Source: Gordius sp. MW1 (taxonomy: Eukaryota; Nematomorpha; Gordioida; Gordea; Gordiidae). From it: 64,000 nucleotides of DNA. The number at the start of each line of letters is the position of its first letter. Positions within the stretch are counted from its first letter, which is position 1. The stretch spans positions 9,656,501 through 9,720,500 of the forward strand of contig OZ038529.1 in NCBI GenBank assembly GCA_964036665.1, read 5' to 3'. Under the pieces are notes generated by a model, which worked only from the letters and a program-made list of their open reading frames with translations, did no database searches and was not told the origin of the DNA. This document shows, piece by piece, positions 12,230-24,741 of the stretch. The position numbers were made by a program, and so were the translations under genes.

Positions 12230-14729
12230 CATAGACTAGATAGACTGCTCATGCCCTATTTTCCATATGCTTAATTGTGTGTCAAATTAGCGTCCATTTT
12301 GAAGAGGTAACTGGTGTATTTTAACCATGTAATTTTGCGCTGTATAATTAATTTACCTTCCTCACTAGTTTATAAATTAAAACGAACGTTAATAAATTAA
12401 CATCATACAAAATATTGATGGCGCTATAGTTGTTAAATTGCTAAGCAGCTTCAACTAAAAACTCGAGCACGAACACTAGCTGGGTAATATGCTAACACAA
12501 TGAGTGCTAAGCTAACTGTTCGGTGCAATAGTTTTAACAGTAGCACGTAAAAATGCTCGAGAGGTTAGTCGATAGCAGCCAAATCTGTTAAAAAATTTAG
12601 CAGGAGCTCGAGCAGTAAATTCGGGCAGATAGTAGATTGAATTGCTTTTGTTAAACTATTTTAGTTACTTACTTACAATATTTGCTCATGGTATATTATA
12701 AAGTTATTATATTATAGTTTTATAAGAAATTAAGCATGTTGAGCATAAATGATGGATTGCACGATACTAAGATGAGATTGTATATTTGATTTTTTACTTG
12801 ACATGTTATTATATACATTTTGAGTTTTTAGGTATAAAAATTTTGTACAGGTGGTTAAATAAATATATATGGGGTAAATGTCATAATCTATGTTTATGAT
12901 GCGATTTAAATTTGTTTTCAAATTATGACTCACTGAGAGCTTAAAAAATGTTTTTCACCTTTGAAATTAAGATTTTTAAAAGTTTAGCGGTCGCCCAGGT
13001 GACAAATGTCATAATCTATGTTTATGATGCGATTTAAATTTTTTTTTCAAATTGTGACTCACTAAGAACTTAAAAAATGTTTTTCACCTTTGAAATTATG
13101 ATTTTTGAAAGTTTAGCGGTCGCCCAGGTGACAAATGTCATAATCTATGTTTATGATGCGATTTAAATTTTTTTTCCAAATTGTGACTCACTAAGAGCTT
13201 AAACAATGTTTTTCACCTTTGAAATTAAGATTTTTGAAAGTTTAGCGGTCGCTCAGGTGGCAAATGTCATAATCTATGTTTATTATGGGATTTAAATTTT
13301 TTTTTCAAATTGTGACTCACTGAGAGCTTAAAAAATGTTTTTCACCTTTGAAATTAAGATTTTTGAAAGTTTAGCGGTGGCTCAGGTGCGATTTAAAATT
13401 TTTACTTATAGATGGCGAACATTTTGTATTCATCGGGTTCGGGTTTTAAGGGTATTTTTAAAATGGGTTCGGGTTCCGTAAAACATCGGGTTTTACCCAG
13501 CGGGTTCAGGGGTTGGGACAAACCCCTGCGGCAAACTGTTAAAATCTTAATTTTAAAGGTGAAAAACATTTTTGAGCTCTCAGTGAGTCACAATTTGATC
13601 GCATCATGAATGAAGATTATGACATTTGTCACCTGGGGGACCGCTAAACTTTCAAAATCTTAATTTCAAAGGTGAAAAACATTTTTTAAGCTCTTAGTGA
13701 GTCACAATTTGAAAAAAAAATTTAAATCCCATAATAAACATAGATTATGACATTTGTCACCTGGGCGACCGCTAAACTTTTAAAAATCCTAATTTCAAAG
13801 GTGAAAAACATTTTTTAAGTTCTTAGTGAGTCACAATTTGAAAAAAAAATTTAAATCGCATCATAAACATAGATTATGACATTTGTCACCTGGGCGACCG
13901 CTAAACTTTTAAAAATCTTAATTTCAAAGGTGAAAAACATTTTTTAAGTTCTTAGTGAGTCACAATTTGAAAAAAAATTTAAATCGCATCATAAACATAG
14001 ATTATGACATTTACCCCATATATATTTATTTAACCACCTGTACAAAATATTTATACCTAAAAACTCAAAATGTATATAATAACATGTCAAGTAAAAAATC
14101 AAATATACAATCTCATCTTATTATCGTGCAATCCATCATTTATGCTCAACATGCTTAATTTCTTATAAAACTATAATATAATAACTTTATAATATACCAT
14201 GAGCAAATATTGTAAGTAACTAAAATAGTTTAACAAAAGCAATTCAATCTACTATCTGCTCAAATTTACTGCTCGAGCTCCTGCTAAATTTTTTAACAGA
14301 TTTGGCTGCTATCGACTAACCTCTCGAGCATTTTTACGTGCTACTGTTAAAACTATTGCACCGAACAGTTAGCTTAGCACTCATTGTGTTAGCATATTAC
14401 CCAGCTAGTGTTTGTGCTCGAGCATAGCACATAGTTAGCATTGCTAAAGTTAGCAATTTAACAACACTAGATGGCGCTATATTATTAAACAAACTTTAAT
14501 CGCAGTTTTTACATTTTTAAGTTTTATGTATTATGTAAATGATAATTATCTTAAAATATTGTTTTTGATATCTAACACACTCAATATTTATTTTATTTAG
14601 CTTTTTAAGCTTATTTAATTTACAAAAAATTACTAATTTCTATATGATCACCACTTAACCATGTTAACATCAAAGTGGTGGAAAAAGGGTACACGTTTTG
14701 TGCGTTGTGAGCAGTCTATCTAGTCTATG
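12230..14729 (-). mobile_element. hAT-type MITE of the CATAGACTAGATAGACTGCTC family, split by a foldback element
   Basis: Terminal inverted repeats CATAGACTAGATAGACTGCT lie at both ends. The flanking 8-bp duplication is GTTATACC (12222-12229) and GTTATCCC (14730-14737), 7 of 8 matching. The interior equals the reverse complement of the intact copy at 15731-16191, but a 2-kb foldback element is inserted at its GATGGCGCTA site. Non-coding. Confidence 0.8.
12427..14469. mobile_element. 2.0-kb foldback (palindromic) element, possibly Mutator-like
   Basis: Ends are TAGTTGTTAAATTGCTAA and its near complement, flanked by a perfect 10-bp duplication GATGGCGCTA (12417-12426 and 14470-14479). Each arm runs inward through a unique outer part (12427-12885 and 14010-14469). 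It then passes through about four tandem 120-bp units (12885-13390 and, reversed, 13545-14010) containing the core gcccaggtgacaaatgtcat. A 150-bp non-palindromic centre (about 13390-13545) is richer in GGGTTC words. The matching 66-67-aa frames at 12730-12933 (-) and 13955-14158 (+) come from the mirrored arms and are not genes. A 9-11-bp duplication is usual for Mutator-like elements and 9 bp for FB elements; the class is inferred. Confidence 0.75.
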
Positions 14730-14737
14730 GTTATCCC

Positions 14738-15722
14738 AAAGTAATAAATCATAGAAATGGGGGGGGGGGGGAGAAATATTGGCTAAAATTTAAATGTCGT
14801 TCAGTGTGTCCATGGGCGTAGCCAGCTTTCGGATTAGGGGGGAGCGAGCAAAAAAAAAGGTCTCGACTATCCAAATCCAAAATTTTCCTGAGAGCAAAAA
14901 AAAAGAAAAAAAAGGTCTCGACTATTCAGAGGGGGGCAGAGCAAGATTAGGGGGGAGCAAACCATAATTTTTATTAATTCTTTAGGGTTTTTTTATTGAA
15001 AATTTTTTTTTTAATTAGGGGGGAGCAGTCGCTCCCCCCTGCTTCCCACTGGCTACGCCCATGAGTGTGTCAATAAAATAAATGAGAGTAAGAACGGGGA
15101 AACAAGGAACCGCCCTTTACCTCTCAAGATTTTTTCAATCAACCAGTTTAAAGTTTTAAAATTACTCTTATTCCCCTCCTTAATTTATTAATTAGCATAA
15201 CTCTAACTATGCCCGTGATTAGTACATTTAATCATGATTTATGACCCGCCTCATAGTTAACAAACAGAAAACTTTTGTCCTAACAATTGCAAACTCAATT
15301 ACTAGAACCTAACAAAGATATTTAGTCCTACCAAATGCAAATTAAATTATTAGCAATATGAAGTATTGTGTTTTTGCATGACATAAGATTGTGTCAAAAA
15401 TTATCCCTACTTTTTGCGATTTGATAAAATAGCTGAAAGAAAAACTCATCATTTTTATTCTAAAACTATTTAAAATATTTAATAAAATGTTATCAATATC
15501 ATATCTAAAGAAAAGTTAAGAAACATTGTCTTTTAAGATCAGTTTTATAATGGCTTTGGTTAATGACACTTAGTTCCTTCAGACATTAGCTAAATTCCTA
15601 TAGTAATAATAAAAGCAAAAAAAATTAACAATTGTTTTAAAATGTCCAGAGTATAGTTCATCAGCCGTCCTAGTTTTATGGATAAGCGGTGCTAATGCTA
15701 AAAAGGAATTGTCTGAGGCGAT
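14738..15722. other. Spacer with one MITE, no gene
   Basis: Contains the MITE at 14811-15063. The rest is AT-rich with no recognised exon. Confidence 0.45.
14811..15063. mobile_element. hAT-type MITE (CATGGGCG family)
   Basis: Begins CATGGGCGTAGCCAGC and ends TGGCTACGCCCATG, with a perfect 8-bp duplication AGTGTGTC (14803-14810 and 15064-15071). Interior made of poly-A and poly-G/C tracts; non-coding. Confidence 0.85.
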
Positions 15723-15730
15723 GTAAAACT

Positions 15731-16191
15731 CATAGACTAGATAGACTGCTTATCAACGCACAAAATGTGTACCCTTTTTTCCGCCATCTTGAAAGGCACA
15801 TTGTAAAGTGGTGACCATATAGAAATTCGTAATTTTCGCAAATTAAATAATCTTAAAAAGGTAAATAAAAAATGATTGAATTGGGTAGATATCAAAAACA
15901 GCATTTTAAAATAAACATCATTTAAAAAATACATAAAAATTAATAATGTAAAAAATGCGATTAAAGTTTGCTTAATAATATAGCGCCATCAATTTTAATT
16001 GCTATTTTGTATAATATTAATTTATTTACGTTCGTATTAATTTATAAACTAGTGAAAAAGGGAAATTGGTTATAGGGCAAAATTACATGGTTAAATTAAA
16101 ATACACCAAATGCTCTCCTCAAAATGGAGGAAAATTTGACACACAATTATCCATATGCAACGTATGGCAAGAGCAGTCTATCCAGTCTATG
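15731..16191 (+). mobile_element. Intact 461-bp hAT-type MITE (CATAGACTAGATAGACTGCT family)
   Basis: The best reference copy of this family in the window. It has terminal inverted repeats CATAGACTAGATAGACTGCT and AGCAGTCTATCCAGTCTATG. The 8-bp duplication GTAAAACT is perfect (15723-15730 and 16192-16199). Related copies lie at 12230-14729, 35341-35779 and 54707-57228. The family carries no coding sequence. Confidence 0.85.
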
Positions 16192-16199
16192 GTAAAACT

Positions 16200-16777
16200 A
16201 TGACTTTACAAATAACTTTTTATCCTTTATAAGATCATTTAAAATCCTAACTAAAAAATGTTTTGTACGAGGTGGGACCCATAATTGTGCTAAAAAAAAG
16301 GTGGCCAGTGTTTTGAACAAAATAATTTTTATTTCTATCATCCATGTTACGTTTCAAAATTGTTGGCATGTGATACAATAAATGAAGCTAACTATTAAAA
16401 AGGTAAAACTATCGATTTTTAATTATATAACCTAAATACGGCGAATTATGCTTAGATTAAAATTTAAGTAGAATTAAAAATTAATGTTAGCCATCCATAA
16501 GTAATTTAAAGGGACGGAACGCGAAGAAATGTTATTATCCATTTAGATAATTTATTCATATAATAATTTTATCACACCTAATTGCGTTACACCATAACAT
16601 GCAATTTTTATATAAACCACAAGCCATACAGAAGATACAAGTTTTAATTGTTTCAAACGTTAAACTTAGATACAGATTTTACTATTTTAGCAAAGCCTTT
16701 GAGAAAGGGGATTCGCTTAGCATTAATGATTTAATAAATGAACGCGATCTTCTTGTTATTTATGTAGACATTAAAAT
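16200..16777. other. AT-rich stretch, no gene seen
   Basis: A short open frame starting near 16599 has no recognisable homology and runs into the MITE at 16778. It is not accepted as a gene. Confidence 0.4.
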
Positions 16778-16963
16778 GGTGGCCCGTCAACTCGCCGAAA
16801 AAAATCTCGCCGAAAATAAAGTCCCCCAGCTAAAAAATGCCCCCAAAATGTCCCCAAATTTGTGATTGGTTGATGGGTTAGGGTTAATAAGCTTGGGGAC
16901 CTTTTTTTAGCTGGGGGACATTATTTTTCGGCGAGATTGTTTTCGGCGAGTTGATAGGGCACC
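16778..16963. mobile_element. Short palindromic MITE (CAACTCGCCGAAAA family)
   Basis: About 60-bp terminal inverted repeats hold CAACTCGCCGAAAA, ATCTCGCCGAAAA and CCCCCAGCTAAAAAA. The two arms are separated by a 40-bp centre containing gggttagggtt. Outer limits are set by ggtggccc and gggcacc. No convincing target duplication was found. Confidence 0.65.
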
Positions 16964-18239
16964 GAATAAAATTGCTTTCAAGCTTTCATAACCTAGTGTA
17001 ATATGCTAAACTACTTACATGAAACTTTTGGTAACAGATTCCGTGAAATATTAAACAAAGAATCTTTACATGTTATTGGACCTTATGGCAGCAATTTGAT
17101 ATAATATATATATATAAATTCTTTGCTATATGAAACGATTATGTTAGCGGTTATTTTTTAATATTTATGATGTTTAAGGCCAATTGGCAGGGTAGAAATT
17201 ATCAAAACTAGCAATATCATAATAATAAATTACAGTTTGTTTTTCAGATTGATTCACATATATATTAATTAATTTAAAAAAGCGGAAAGAATAAACCGAG
17301 GATTTTGTTTAAATGTTATGTTTTGTAAATGTTTCAACTTAAAACAAATTTTGGGTCCTTATTATTAAAATACCTCTCATACTTTTAACACGCTAAAAAA
17401 TGCAGCCCATTATAAATAAACTTTTACGCGAACAATTTCAATATCATTATCCTAAATAAGGTAAAACTATTATGAAACAAAGTTATAATCAACACATGTA
17501 TTTAATGTCGCTTCACAATATATAACAAGAGCAATAGGAAAAAGCAAGCAATCTCAATAAAAAGTTTATTTAAAGGTTATTGAATTTTGTGTTCACTATT
17601 AACATGACCAATGTTTATTATGTCCACAATAATTCCGATTTCTATCATATGATAGGATACAAGTTTATTTTCTAATGTTACAATTCTGCCCATCATGTAA
17701 TTATAAACAAATTGTGTGATAAAAATAAAATAAATTATGGTATAAATGCGAATATTGTATTTTTTCTTAGTTGGATTTAGTTATATAGATTAAAAGCTAA
17801 TTGTTTCTCTTTCAGGGGGGGGGGCAGGGGAAGCGTTTAGCTGTCAGTTATTTACGGTCTTTTATAGTCTAAAATATCTGATTTATAATAAATAAATTTG
17901 GGAATGCACTAGTTTATTTTTTACAGTAAATTTTAAAAGGACAGATTAAAAAATTGATAACTTGACGTCAATATTAATTTATATAAATTTTATGGTAATA
18001 TCAAAATCCATTCAATTTTACATCTCAGAATGATTAATATTTCCATTTATAAAATATATATAAAATAAATTATCTGTATTTTCGGAGAGTTAATGGCACG
18101 ATTTTCAAGTTTAAATAAGGCTATATAAACAAATTGTGAATATTTATAAAAATGATTTTACAAAATTTCTTTGACCTACACAAGGGGGAGGGAGTTAGTA
18201 CACATGGCTTAATAAATGTTAGTATATTATTATTTATTT
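16964..18239. other. AT-rich stretch, no gene seen
   Basis: Low-complexity AT sequence with one long G tract near 17815. No exon or repeat boundary recognised. Confidence 0.45.
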
Positions 18240-19860
18240 ATTGACTTTAAACACACTTTGGCCAATGGGCATTTTTCCATTGCTCAGTAGCGAGCAAACG
18301 GCCAATATTATTATTCATGTTATTAACAAGAACACTTTGAGAATTGTGATACGCTATCGGGCCGAAAATATTAAAATGCCTTCGGGTCAGGTTCGCGTTG
18401 GTTTAATAAATAGCCTATTTGTGGAAGCAAAGGCCCTTGTAAGGGAGGGGGTGCGGTGAGACGTGGGAAAGAAATTATATAAGGGCATGACACCTTAAAC
18501 ATGCTTGTCATTGCAGCGACATGCAACAGCTCCGCTATTGCTTGTACCGACAGCGCATTGGTCAGTAGTCAGCAATGGGCAAAAAGTAAATAAATACATA
18601 AGAGCCATATAAAAAAAATAAAATTTTTGATTCACAATTTGGCCAGTGGTCTTTTTTTTCTATTGATTAGCAGTAAATAGACCGGCAAAAAGCGTATAAA
18701 CACATAGGGGCCAAATAACAAAAGAAAATTTGCTTCGCACTTTGGCCAGTGGTCATTTTTTTCATTGACCAGCAGACAGCATACGGGCAAAAAGCATAAA
18801 TACATAAGAGACTTAGAAAAACATAAAAAATTTTGATTCAGGCCAGTGGTCATTTTTTTCTATTGATCAGCAGTCAGTAGACGGGCAAAAAGCGTATAAA
18901 TACATAAGAATAAAAAAAATTTGCTTTAAACTTTGGACAGTGGTCATTTTTTCATTGGCCAGCAGTCAGCAGACGGGCAAAAAAAGTGTAAATACATAAG
19001 AGCCAAATATACAAAAAAATATAAAAAATTTCGATTCATACATTGGCTAGTGGTCATTTTTTTATTAGTCAGCAGACGGCCAAATAACCTATAATTATAT
19101 AATGACAAATTATAGAAAGGAAAAAGTTTTGATTCACACTTTGGCTAATGGTCATTTTTTTCTATTGGTCAGCAGCCAGGACACGTTCCAAAAGGATATA
19201 AATAATAAGAGCCAAAATAAAAAAAATTTGATTCATACTTTGGCCAGTGGTCATTTTTTCCTTTGGTCAGTAGCCAGCGGGCCAAAAAGTCAATATTATC
19301 AATGTTATTAACAAGAACAATATATTAGCAATGTTAGGTTAATAATAAAAAACAATAGCAAAAAATCGCCCTCCCGAGATTCGAACTCATATCAGTAGAG
19401 GCATAGTTCATTGTAAGGGGGGGGGGGGGAGGGGTACCGGGAAGGCGGAGAAATTTTACTGTAGGTTTAAAATGAGGCAAATGCAACAGGTGTTAAAATA
19501 GGCGTCTAAAAAACGAGAGAAAAAAAATTTCGCTTCACACTTTGGCCAATGGTTATTTTTTTCAATCGGTTAGCAGCTAGGAGACGGTCAAAAAGGGTAT
19601 AAATGCATAAGAGCCAAATATAGCAATTCAAAAAACGGGAAAAAAAATTTTGATTTACACTTTGGCCAATGGTCATTTTTTCCTTTGGTCAGTAGCCAGC
19701 GGACGGCCAAAACGCCTATATTATCAATGTTATTAACAAGAACTATATATTATCAATGTTAGTTAATAAAAAAAGCAAAAAAAATTGCCCTCACCGAGAT
19801 GCGAACTCATATCAGTAGAGGCGCATATGCCCTTGTATCGGTGGGCACTGGGTATCGTAC
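18240..19860. repeat. Satellite-like tandem array with CTTTGGCCAGTGGTCA units
   Basis: About ten irregular units of roughly 100-125 bp. Each has the order cactttggccagtggtcat, a T run, ttggtcagcagtcagc, a short gggcaaaaag block and ataaatacataagagcc. The array runs 18240-19330 and resumes at 19525-19750. Two longer units (about 19320-19440 and 19740-19860) carry a tRNA-like tail. Small ORFs in it are read-throughs of repeat units. Confidence 0.75.
19366..19410 (-). repeat. tRNA-related (SINE-like) segment with B-box
   Basis: The minus strand reads GAGTTCGAATCTCGGGAGGG, matching a pol III B-box/T-arm, followed by a T run. A second copy lies at 19788-19850. There, the minus strand pairs TGCCCACC with GGTGAGGGCA like an acceptor stem, but the molecule would be shorter than a tRNA. 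It is probably a decayed SINE or tRNA-derived repeat inside the array; not called as a functional tRNA. Confidence 0.35.
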
Positions 19861-20648
19861 TCAGGATTAATCGAATTCCAAGCGGTAGCAGTGGTAAACA
19901 CGACGAAATATGACGTCAATTTGACGTAGGCAAATCGGTTCAAAATGAAAAACACGGCAATTATTAAATAAAAAACAAACTGGAGCAACAAAAAAGCAGG
20001 AGGCCGAAATTTGCAGTTGTCAACACGACAACACCCTCGCTGACTCAGCTAACAGGGGCAAAAGCAAAAAAAACGGGATAAAATTAAAAAAGCGTTATGT
20101 TACGTTACATTATAGTAAACAAATGCAAAAGAGCCCATAAATTGCAAAGCAATTAATTAAAAAATTAATCCGCTCCTCCTTCAATTAATCCTGTGTACGC
20201 CTCTGTAAAAATTAATATTTCAAAAAAAAATTAATAATGATATAAATGGATTAATGTTTGATAAAGATCCGCACCGGGCCGCTAATATGAGGTCGGCGGG
20301 CCCGTAATCGTTTGAAAAACTTTCGGGCCCGCCCGAGCCCGTCATTAATTTTTTGTGCCCTTCAGGCCCGTCCACACCCGTTTGGAACTTTCAGGCTCCT
20401 CCCCGGGATCGTCCGTAATTTATCCGTGAACTTTAGGTCCGGCCTCCTACCAAGATTGGCTAGCCCGACCCATTAATAAATCTAAAATTTGTACAGCATT
20501 TATTGCGATTTTACAGATATTATAGGAATCCCGAGTAATTGAATAGGTGGATATTTTGAAGGGGTTGATTATTATCCACACCTAAGTCCATAAAAAATGT
20601 AATTAAGATTATTTATCAATTAATAACTCCGAGTGTTGTGATTTGATT
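19861..20648. other. Spacer with a GGCCCG-rich repeat patch
   Basis: The first part has no recognisable gene. 20270-20480 is a GC-rich patch built of GGCCCG/GCCCGTCC words, beginning near gatccgcaccgggccg. It looks like an end of the TAGAG-type repeat at 20649-21705. Confidence 0.5.
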
Positions 20649-21705
20649 TAGAGATCTGCAACGGACCGTTTTTGAAAGGTGGGCCCGCCGGTACCCGCTT
20701 TAAAAACTTCAAAGCCCGTCCGAGCCGACCCGTAATTTTTTTCAACACTTCAGGCCCGTCCGAGCCCATCCGTAAATTTTTTAGGCCCGTCCGAGCCAGT
20801 CCTTAAATTTTTCAGGCCCTTTCGTACCCGTTTAGAGAAACGTAAGGCCCGCTCAAGCCTGTTCAAATTTATTTAAACGAACTCCGCGCCCGGCCCAATT
20901 CTTCAAAAATTTCTCATTATTTTTATTTATGATATATTCATAAAAAGGTAAAATAAGTAAATCATTAATTATTTGCCGCGGTTTATTCACTTAAAAAATT
21001 TCAATATAATAGTGTTTTAAATTACTTTAAAAAATTACATGAGAATATTCCACTTTCAACAATTTACTTTTATGTGATACCCTTAGAAGTTAGAATTCAG
21101 TATTACCATTATATTAAAATACTTTAATAAAATTACATGAGAATATTCAACTTTCAATATACATTGATTTGGTTAATTTATATGAGTTAATGCACTAAGT
21201 TTTAAATTAGAACAAAAATATTTATTAAATAATATGGCCTTAATAATAATTATACCAGTAAAATTTGTGATAATATTAAACACAAAAATTTTGTGCATTG
21301 TAACTAAGTAACTGAACTTAATTATAAAAGAATATACGAAGCTATAATCTTGAATTATGTAGACGAAATTATTAGCAAATAGAATAAAAATGTTTTAAAG
21401 TCAAATTTAACTCTTGAAATAGGAATAAATGCTACAGGATATACAAAAATAAGAGGTTCAAAAAAGTAAGCAATTAATAATCTACATATTTAATAAAAAT
21501 TATATATTTCAATACTTGTCTGACTTTTAAGGACCTATGTAAATCCATGACCGTTTATATAATCTCTGGCCCGTTTAAGTCCGTTAAAAAAATCTCAGGC
21601 CCGCCCGAGCCCGTTCCATTAATTGTTAAACCCGTCCGGGCCCGGCCCATTAAAATTTCATGATACAAAGCCCGTCCAAGCCCGGCCTGCCCGTGCAGAT
21701 CTCTA
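20649..21705. mobile_element. Non-autonomous element with TAGAGATCTGCA ends
   Basis: Begins TAGAGATCTGCAACGG and ends CCGTGCAGATCTCTA. The subterminal regions on both sides are full of GCCCGTCCGAGCCCG words. The flanks ATTTGATT (20641-20648) and ATTTGAAA (21706-21713) agree at 6 of 8 positions, compatible with an old hAT insertion. Related pieces lie near 6785, 11620, 22235, 27080 and 49733. Non-coding. Confidence 0.6.
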
Positions 21706-21713
21706 ATTTGAAA

Positions 21714-22480
21714 CATCAAATTTTTAATATTATACCCTGATTTTTTATACAAAAATGGGGTTGTAAAAAAGAGTTTTTGAAGGTTATTATTTGAAATTTC
21801 AAATGAATGCTAAAAGTTAAAGATCTTTGTGTATCAAGATAGCTTCTAAATGCAATTTATCTGGAAATTAGCAAAAATGAGTTAAAATGCAATAAACCCC
21901 TACTGATTAGCCCTTTATACATTGACTTTGAATTGCATTTTAAACCATCTTAATATTAATTAATATTAAATAGAGAAGCAATTTAATAAACTACGTGAAA
22001 GTAAATGTAGTCATATATATGAAATAAAAATATGAACAAATTGTTTGAATTAAAGTAGCACGAAAAGCAAAATGAATGAACGTGACAGGTAGGAATGTTT
22101 CTTAAGTGCTTAAATACATATTAAGACCATTTCCATTTTCATATATGGAGTAAGGCTATCTGATTATATTTTGCCATAAGAAATTTTTAGTTTTTAAAAT
22201 ACAAAAAATACACTATTTAAATAAATTTGTTGGCCGGAGACGGACCTGCTGATAGCTAGGCGCAGCTCAAGCCCCTTGTCATTTTAAAGCCCGTCCAAGC
22301 ACGACCTTATATAAGGCCGGAATTTCATAATTTTAACTTTGCCAATGTCAACTACTTTTGCTTTAATTATGTTGGCTATGTCAAGCATGATAATCGAAAA
22401 GTAGACTTTTTTATAAATTAATATACTAAACCACGAAGATCATTTATTCTTATATGAATTTGATCAAAAATATGGAGATT
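21714..22480. other. AT-rich stretch with a GGCCCG fragment, no gene
   Basis: A short GC-rich fragment at about 22235-22315 belongs to the TAGAG-type family. Otherwise featureless AT-rich DNA. Confidence 0.4.
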
Positions 22481-22686
22481 TCACAGTAATAATATTCGTT
22501 GTTTAAAAATGGTGAGGTTGGAAATGGAATGATAAATGTGTAGAGAGAAATGGCATTAGATATTTCGGGTTGAAAAAGCCTATCTTAGGAAATAACAAAT
22601 TGGAGATGAAATCACACAACGAGTGCCATTTCCTTCTAATCCTTTTGTCTATTCAACCTTACCATTTTATACACCGAATATTATTA
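22481..22686. mobile_element. 206-bp MITE with TAATAATATTCG ends
   Basis: The left end gtaataatattcgttgttta and the right end tacaccgaatattattac are inverted repeats extending about 60 bp inward with mismatches, including aatggtgaggttgg and caaccttaccatt. No coding sequence; the target duplication is not clear. Confidence 0.6.
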
Positions 22687-24577
22687 CAAAGGATTGACAA
22701 TATCTGATTTCATGAATTTTAAAGTAAATTAATTAAAGGGGCATGCATGAATGGAGGGTGCAAAAAGCTTTGTAAACTTATCATTTACTTTTATCACTGA
22801 TAATAATCTTTTCTAATGGTATTCACTCGTTTCTAAAAACAAGGAATCTAGAGTAAGCTTAAATAAGTCTTAAAAATGCTTGGAAAAATTAAATTAATTA
22901 TTGCCTTTAGTTCTTAAATTTTGCTTAAATTGCATCTCCTGCTCTATTTTAGAAGTTGAGATAATTTTTTCAATAAAAATTAGAAAATAGGCTTACTAAA
23001 TGTTCATCAGGGGAGGCAGCTGATCGCCCCTCTAAAAAACAATTTTTTTATTTTGATTAAAGATTCTTTAAATCAATATTAAAATTTTACGCTCCTCCCC
23101 CAACTCAAATCCTGGCTAAGCCCATGTAGGCCTGTATATATAAAGTAAAAATTTGTACCAAAGATTTAAAATAGCGAAGATGAGGTATATACCTCAGTGT
23201 TCTACAATGTCGAATTTCTGCATGTCGAAAATTATCTATAAAGTTCCATTCAATTAAAAAGTATCGAATATTTCCCCAAAACTTAACTTGGCAAGTTTTA
23301 CGTAGTGTAAATGATTATAGAATTTTATTCAATTATTTTAATAACCAGATCTTCGCATCATTTAAAAATTTTTGCGTCCCGGTCGCGTGATATGCCGAGA
23401 ATTTAACTGTAACTCTAATTTAGCGAGACGCTACATGCTGTTAAGTTTTGCTTGATTTTAGTGTAATATTTGCCAATTTCTTATTTTAATTGAAATAATT
23501 AAATTTTCATAAGTGCTTAAAACGAATTTATTTTTTATTAAATTATACTGAACAAAATTTTCAATGATAATATATGGATAAGTAATAATCCTGAACCCTC
23601 AGTAGTTCTATTTTTTCCACCTCGGACCCTAAAAAGGAGTTTAAATTTGGAATTTTGCACATAAGTTAATTTAACCATTGCCCTTAATTTGAGCGGAGTC
23701 ATATAGTTTATATTATTACATTTTATAGCTTATTACGAATTAAAAGTTGTATCACCATTTTTATCCATCCAATAATAATATTTTATAAATATAATATTGG
23801 CACTATTTATTATGCAAAATTTGACATTTAAGATTTTAGCCCTCAAATCATCATTTTTAACGGAGTTAGATTTTATATGTACTGGCAATATTATCTTAAA
23901 TTTTGGTTTAATAACTAATAAAAGCTATTTAGTCATTTAAATTTTTATCACTCCAACGACTATACTCCTATTTTTTAAGAGTTGCCCTACTCCTATATAA
24001 ATCTAGTTTTTTAATTACATTTATAACTTAGAAATAATAAAAAAATATTTATTTCTAACATAAAATTAATATAACTATACTCAAATTGATAATATATGTG
24101 TATTTATTAAATAAAAACATAATTTTTTTTACAATCAAACAATGCGGCTGCTATAGAAGGAAGCATGAGAAAATTTATCCGTCGCGAAAAACTATTAGAA
24201 ATGTTAAATATAGACACAAATTGGAATTACAAAAATACTTTAATTTTATGATTAAACTGTTATAATTGGACAACTAATAAATTTAAACATTATTTTTTTC
24301 ACAAATCTTGCTTAAATTAGCCATCTCTGACATTTAAGACAAAAAATAATAATATATCGTAAGCAATAATTCCAAAATGCGCAAAAACTCGTACAGATAT
24401 TCTATGATAGTTTTTAGCAGTTAAAAATTTCAGATTTACACCTAGTATCTTTGTTTTTATGATACCATGAAATGTAATGGGTCAAATGGACTCCCAAACC
24501 CAACAGAGGATAAATCATACTTACTCAATTGTATACAAATGAATTCAACAACTTTTTATTTTTTAATGCAGGTATGA
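22687..24577. other. AT-rich stretch with one MITE fragment
   Basis: About 22990-23125 resembles a damaged CATGGGCG-family MITE, ending ctggctaagcccatg. No gene recognised in the remainder. Confidence 0.4.
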
Positions 24578-24585
24578 GATATGAA

Positions 24586-24733
24586 CATGGGCGTAGCCAG
24601 GGGGTGGGCAGGACCCCCCCCCCCCCCCCTAACTTTGAAAAATTAAAAAATTTATGTTTTGCCCCCCTCTAATTGAACTTTTAAACGTTTTGCCCCCCCC
24701 CCCCCCCTAATCCAAAACCGAGCTACGCCCATG
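24586..24733. mobile_element. hAT-type MITE (CATGGGCG family), 148 bp
   Basis: Starts CATGGGCGTAGCCAGG and ends CTACGCCCATG. Flanks are GATATGAA (24578-24585) and GGTATGAA (24734-24741), 7 of 8 matching. Two C tracts of 14 or more bases lie inside. Closely similar to the copy at 31571-31741. Confidence 0.85.
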
Positions 24734-24741
24734 GGTATGAA

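Noticed and set aside
12730-14158. Near-identical 67-aa frames on opposite strands
   Set aside because: They are the mirrored arms of the foldback element; the sequence is AT-rich repeat with no protein-like pattern.
16599-16865. 88-aa plus-strand frame
   Set aside because: Its second half is MITE sequence and its first half has no homology.
18240-19330. CRISPR-like array
   Set aside because: Units are irregular, over 100 bp, with no unique spacers, and the genome is eukaryotic.
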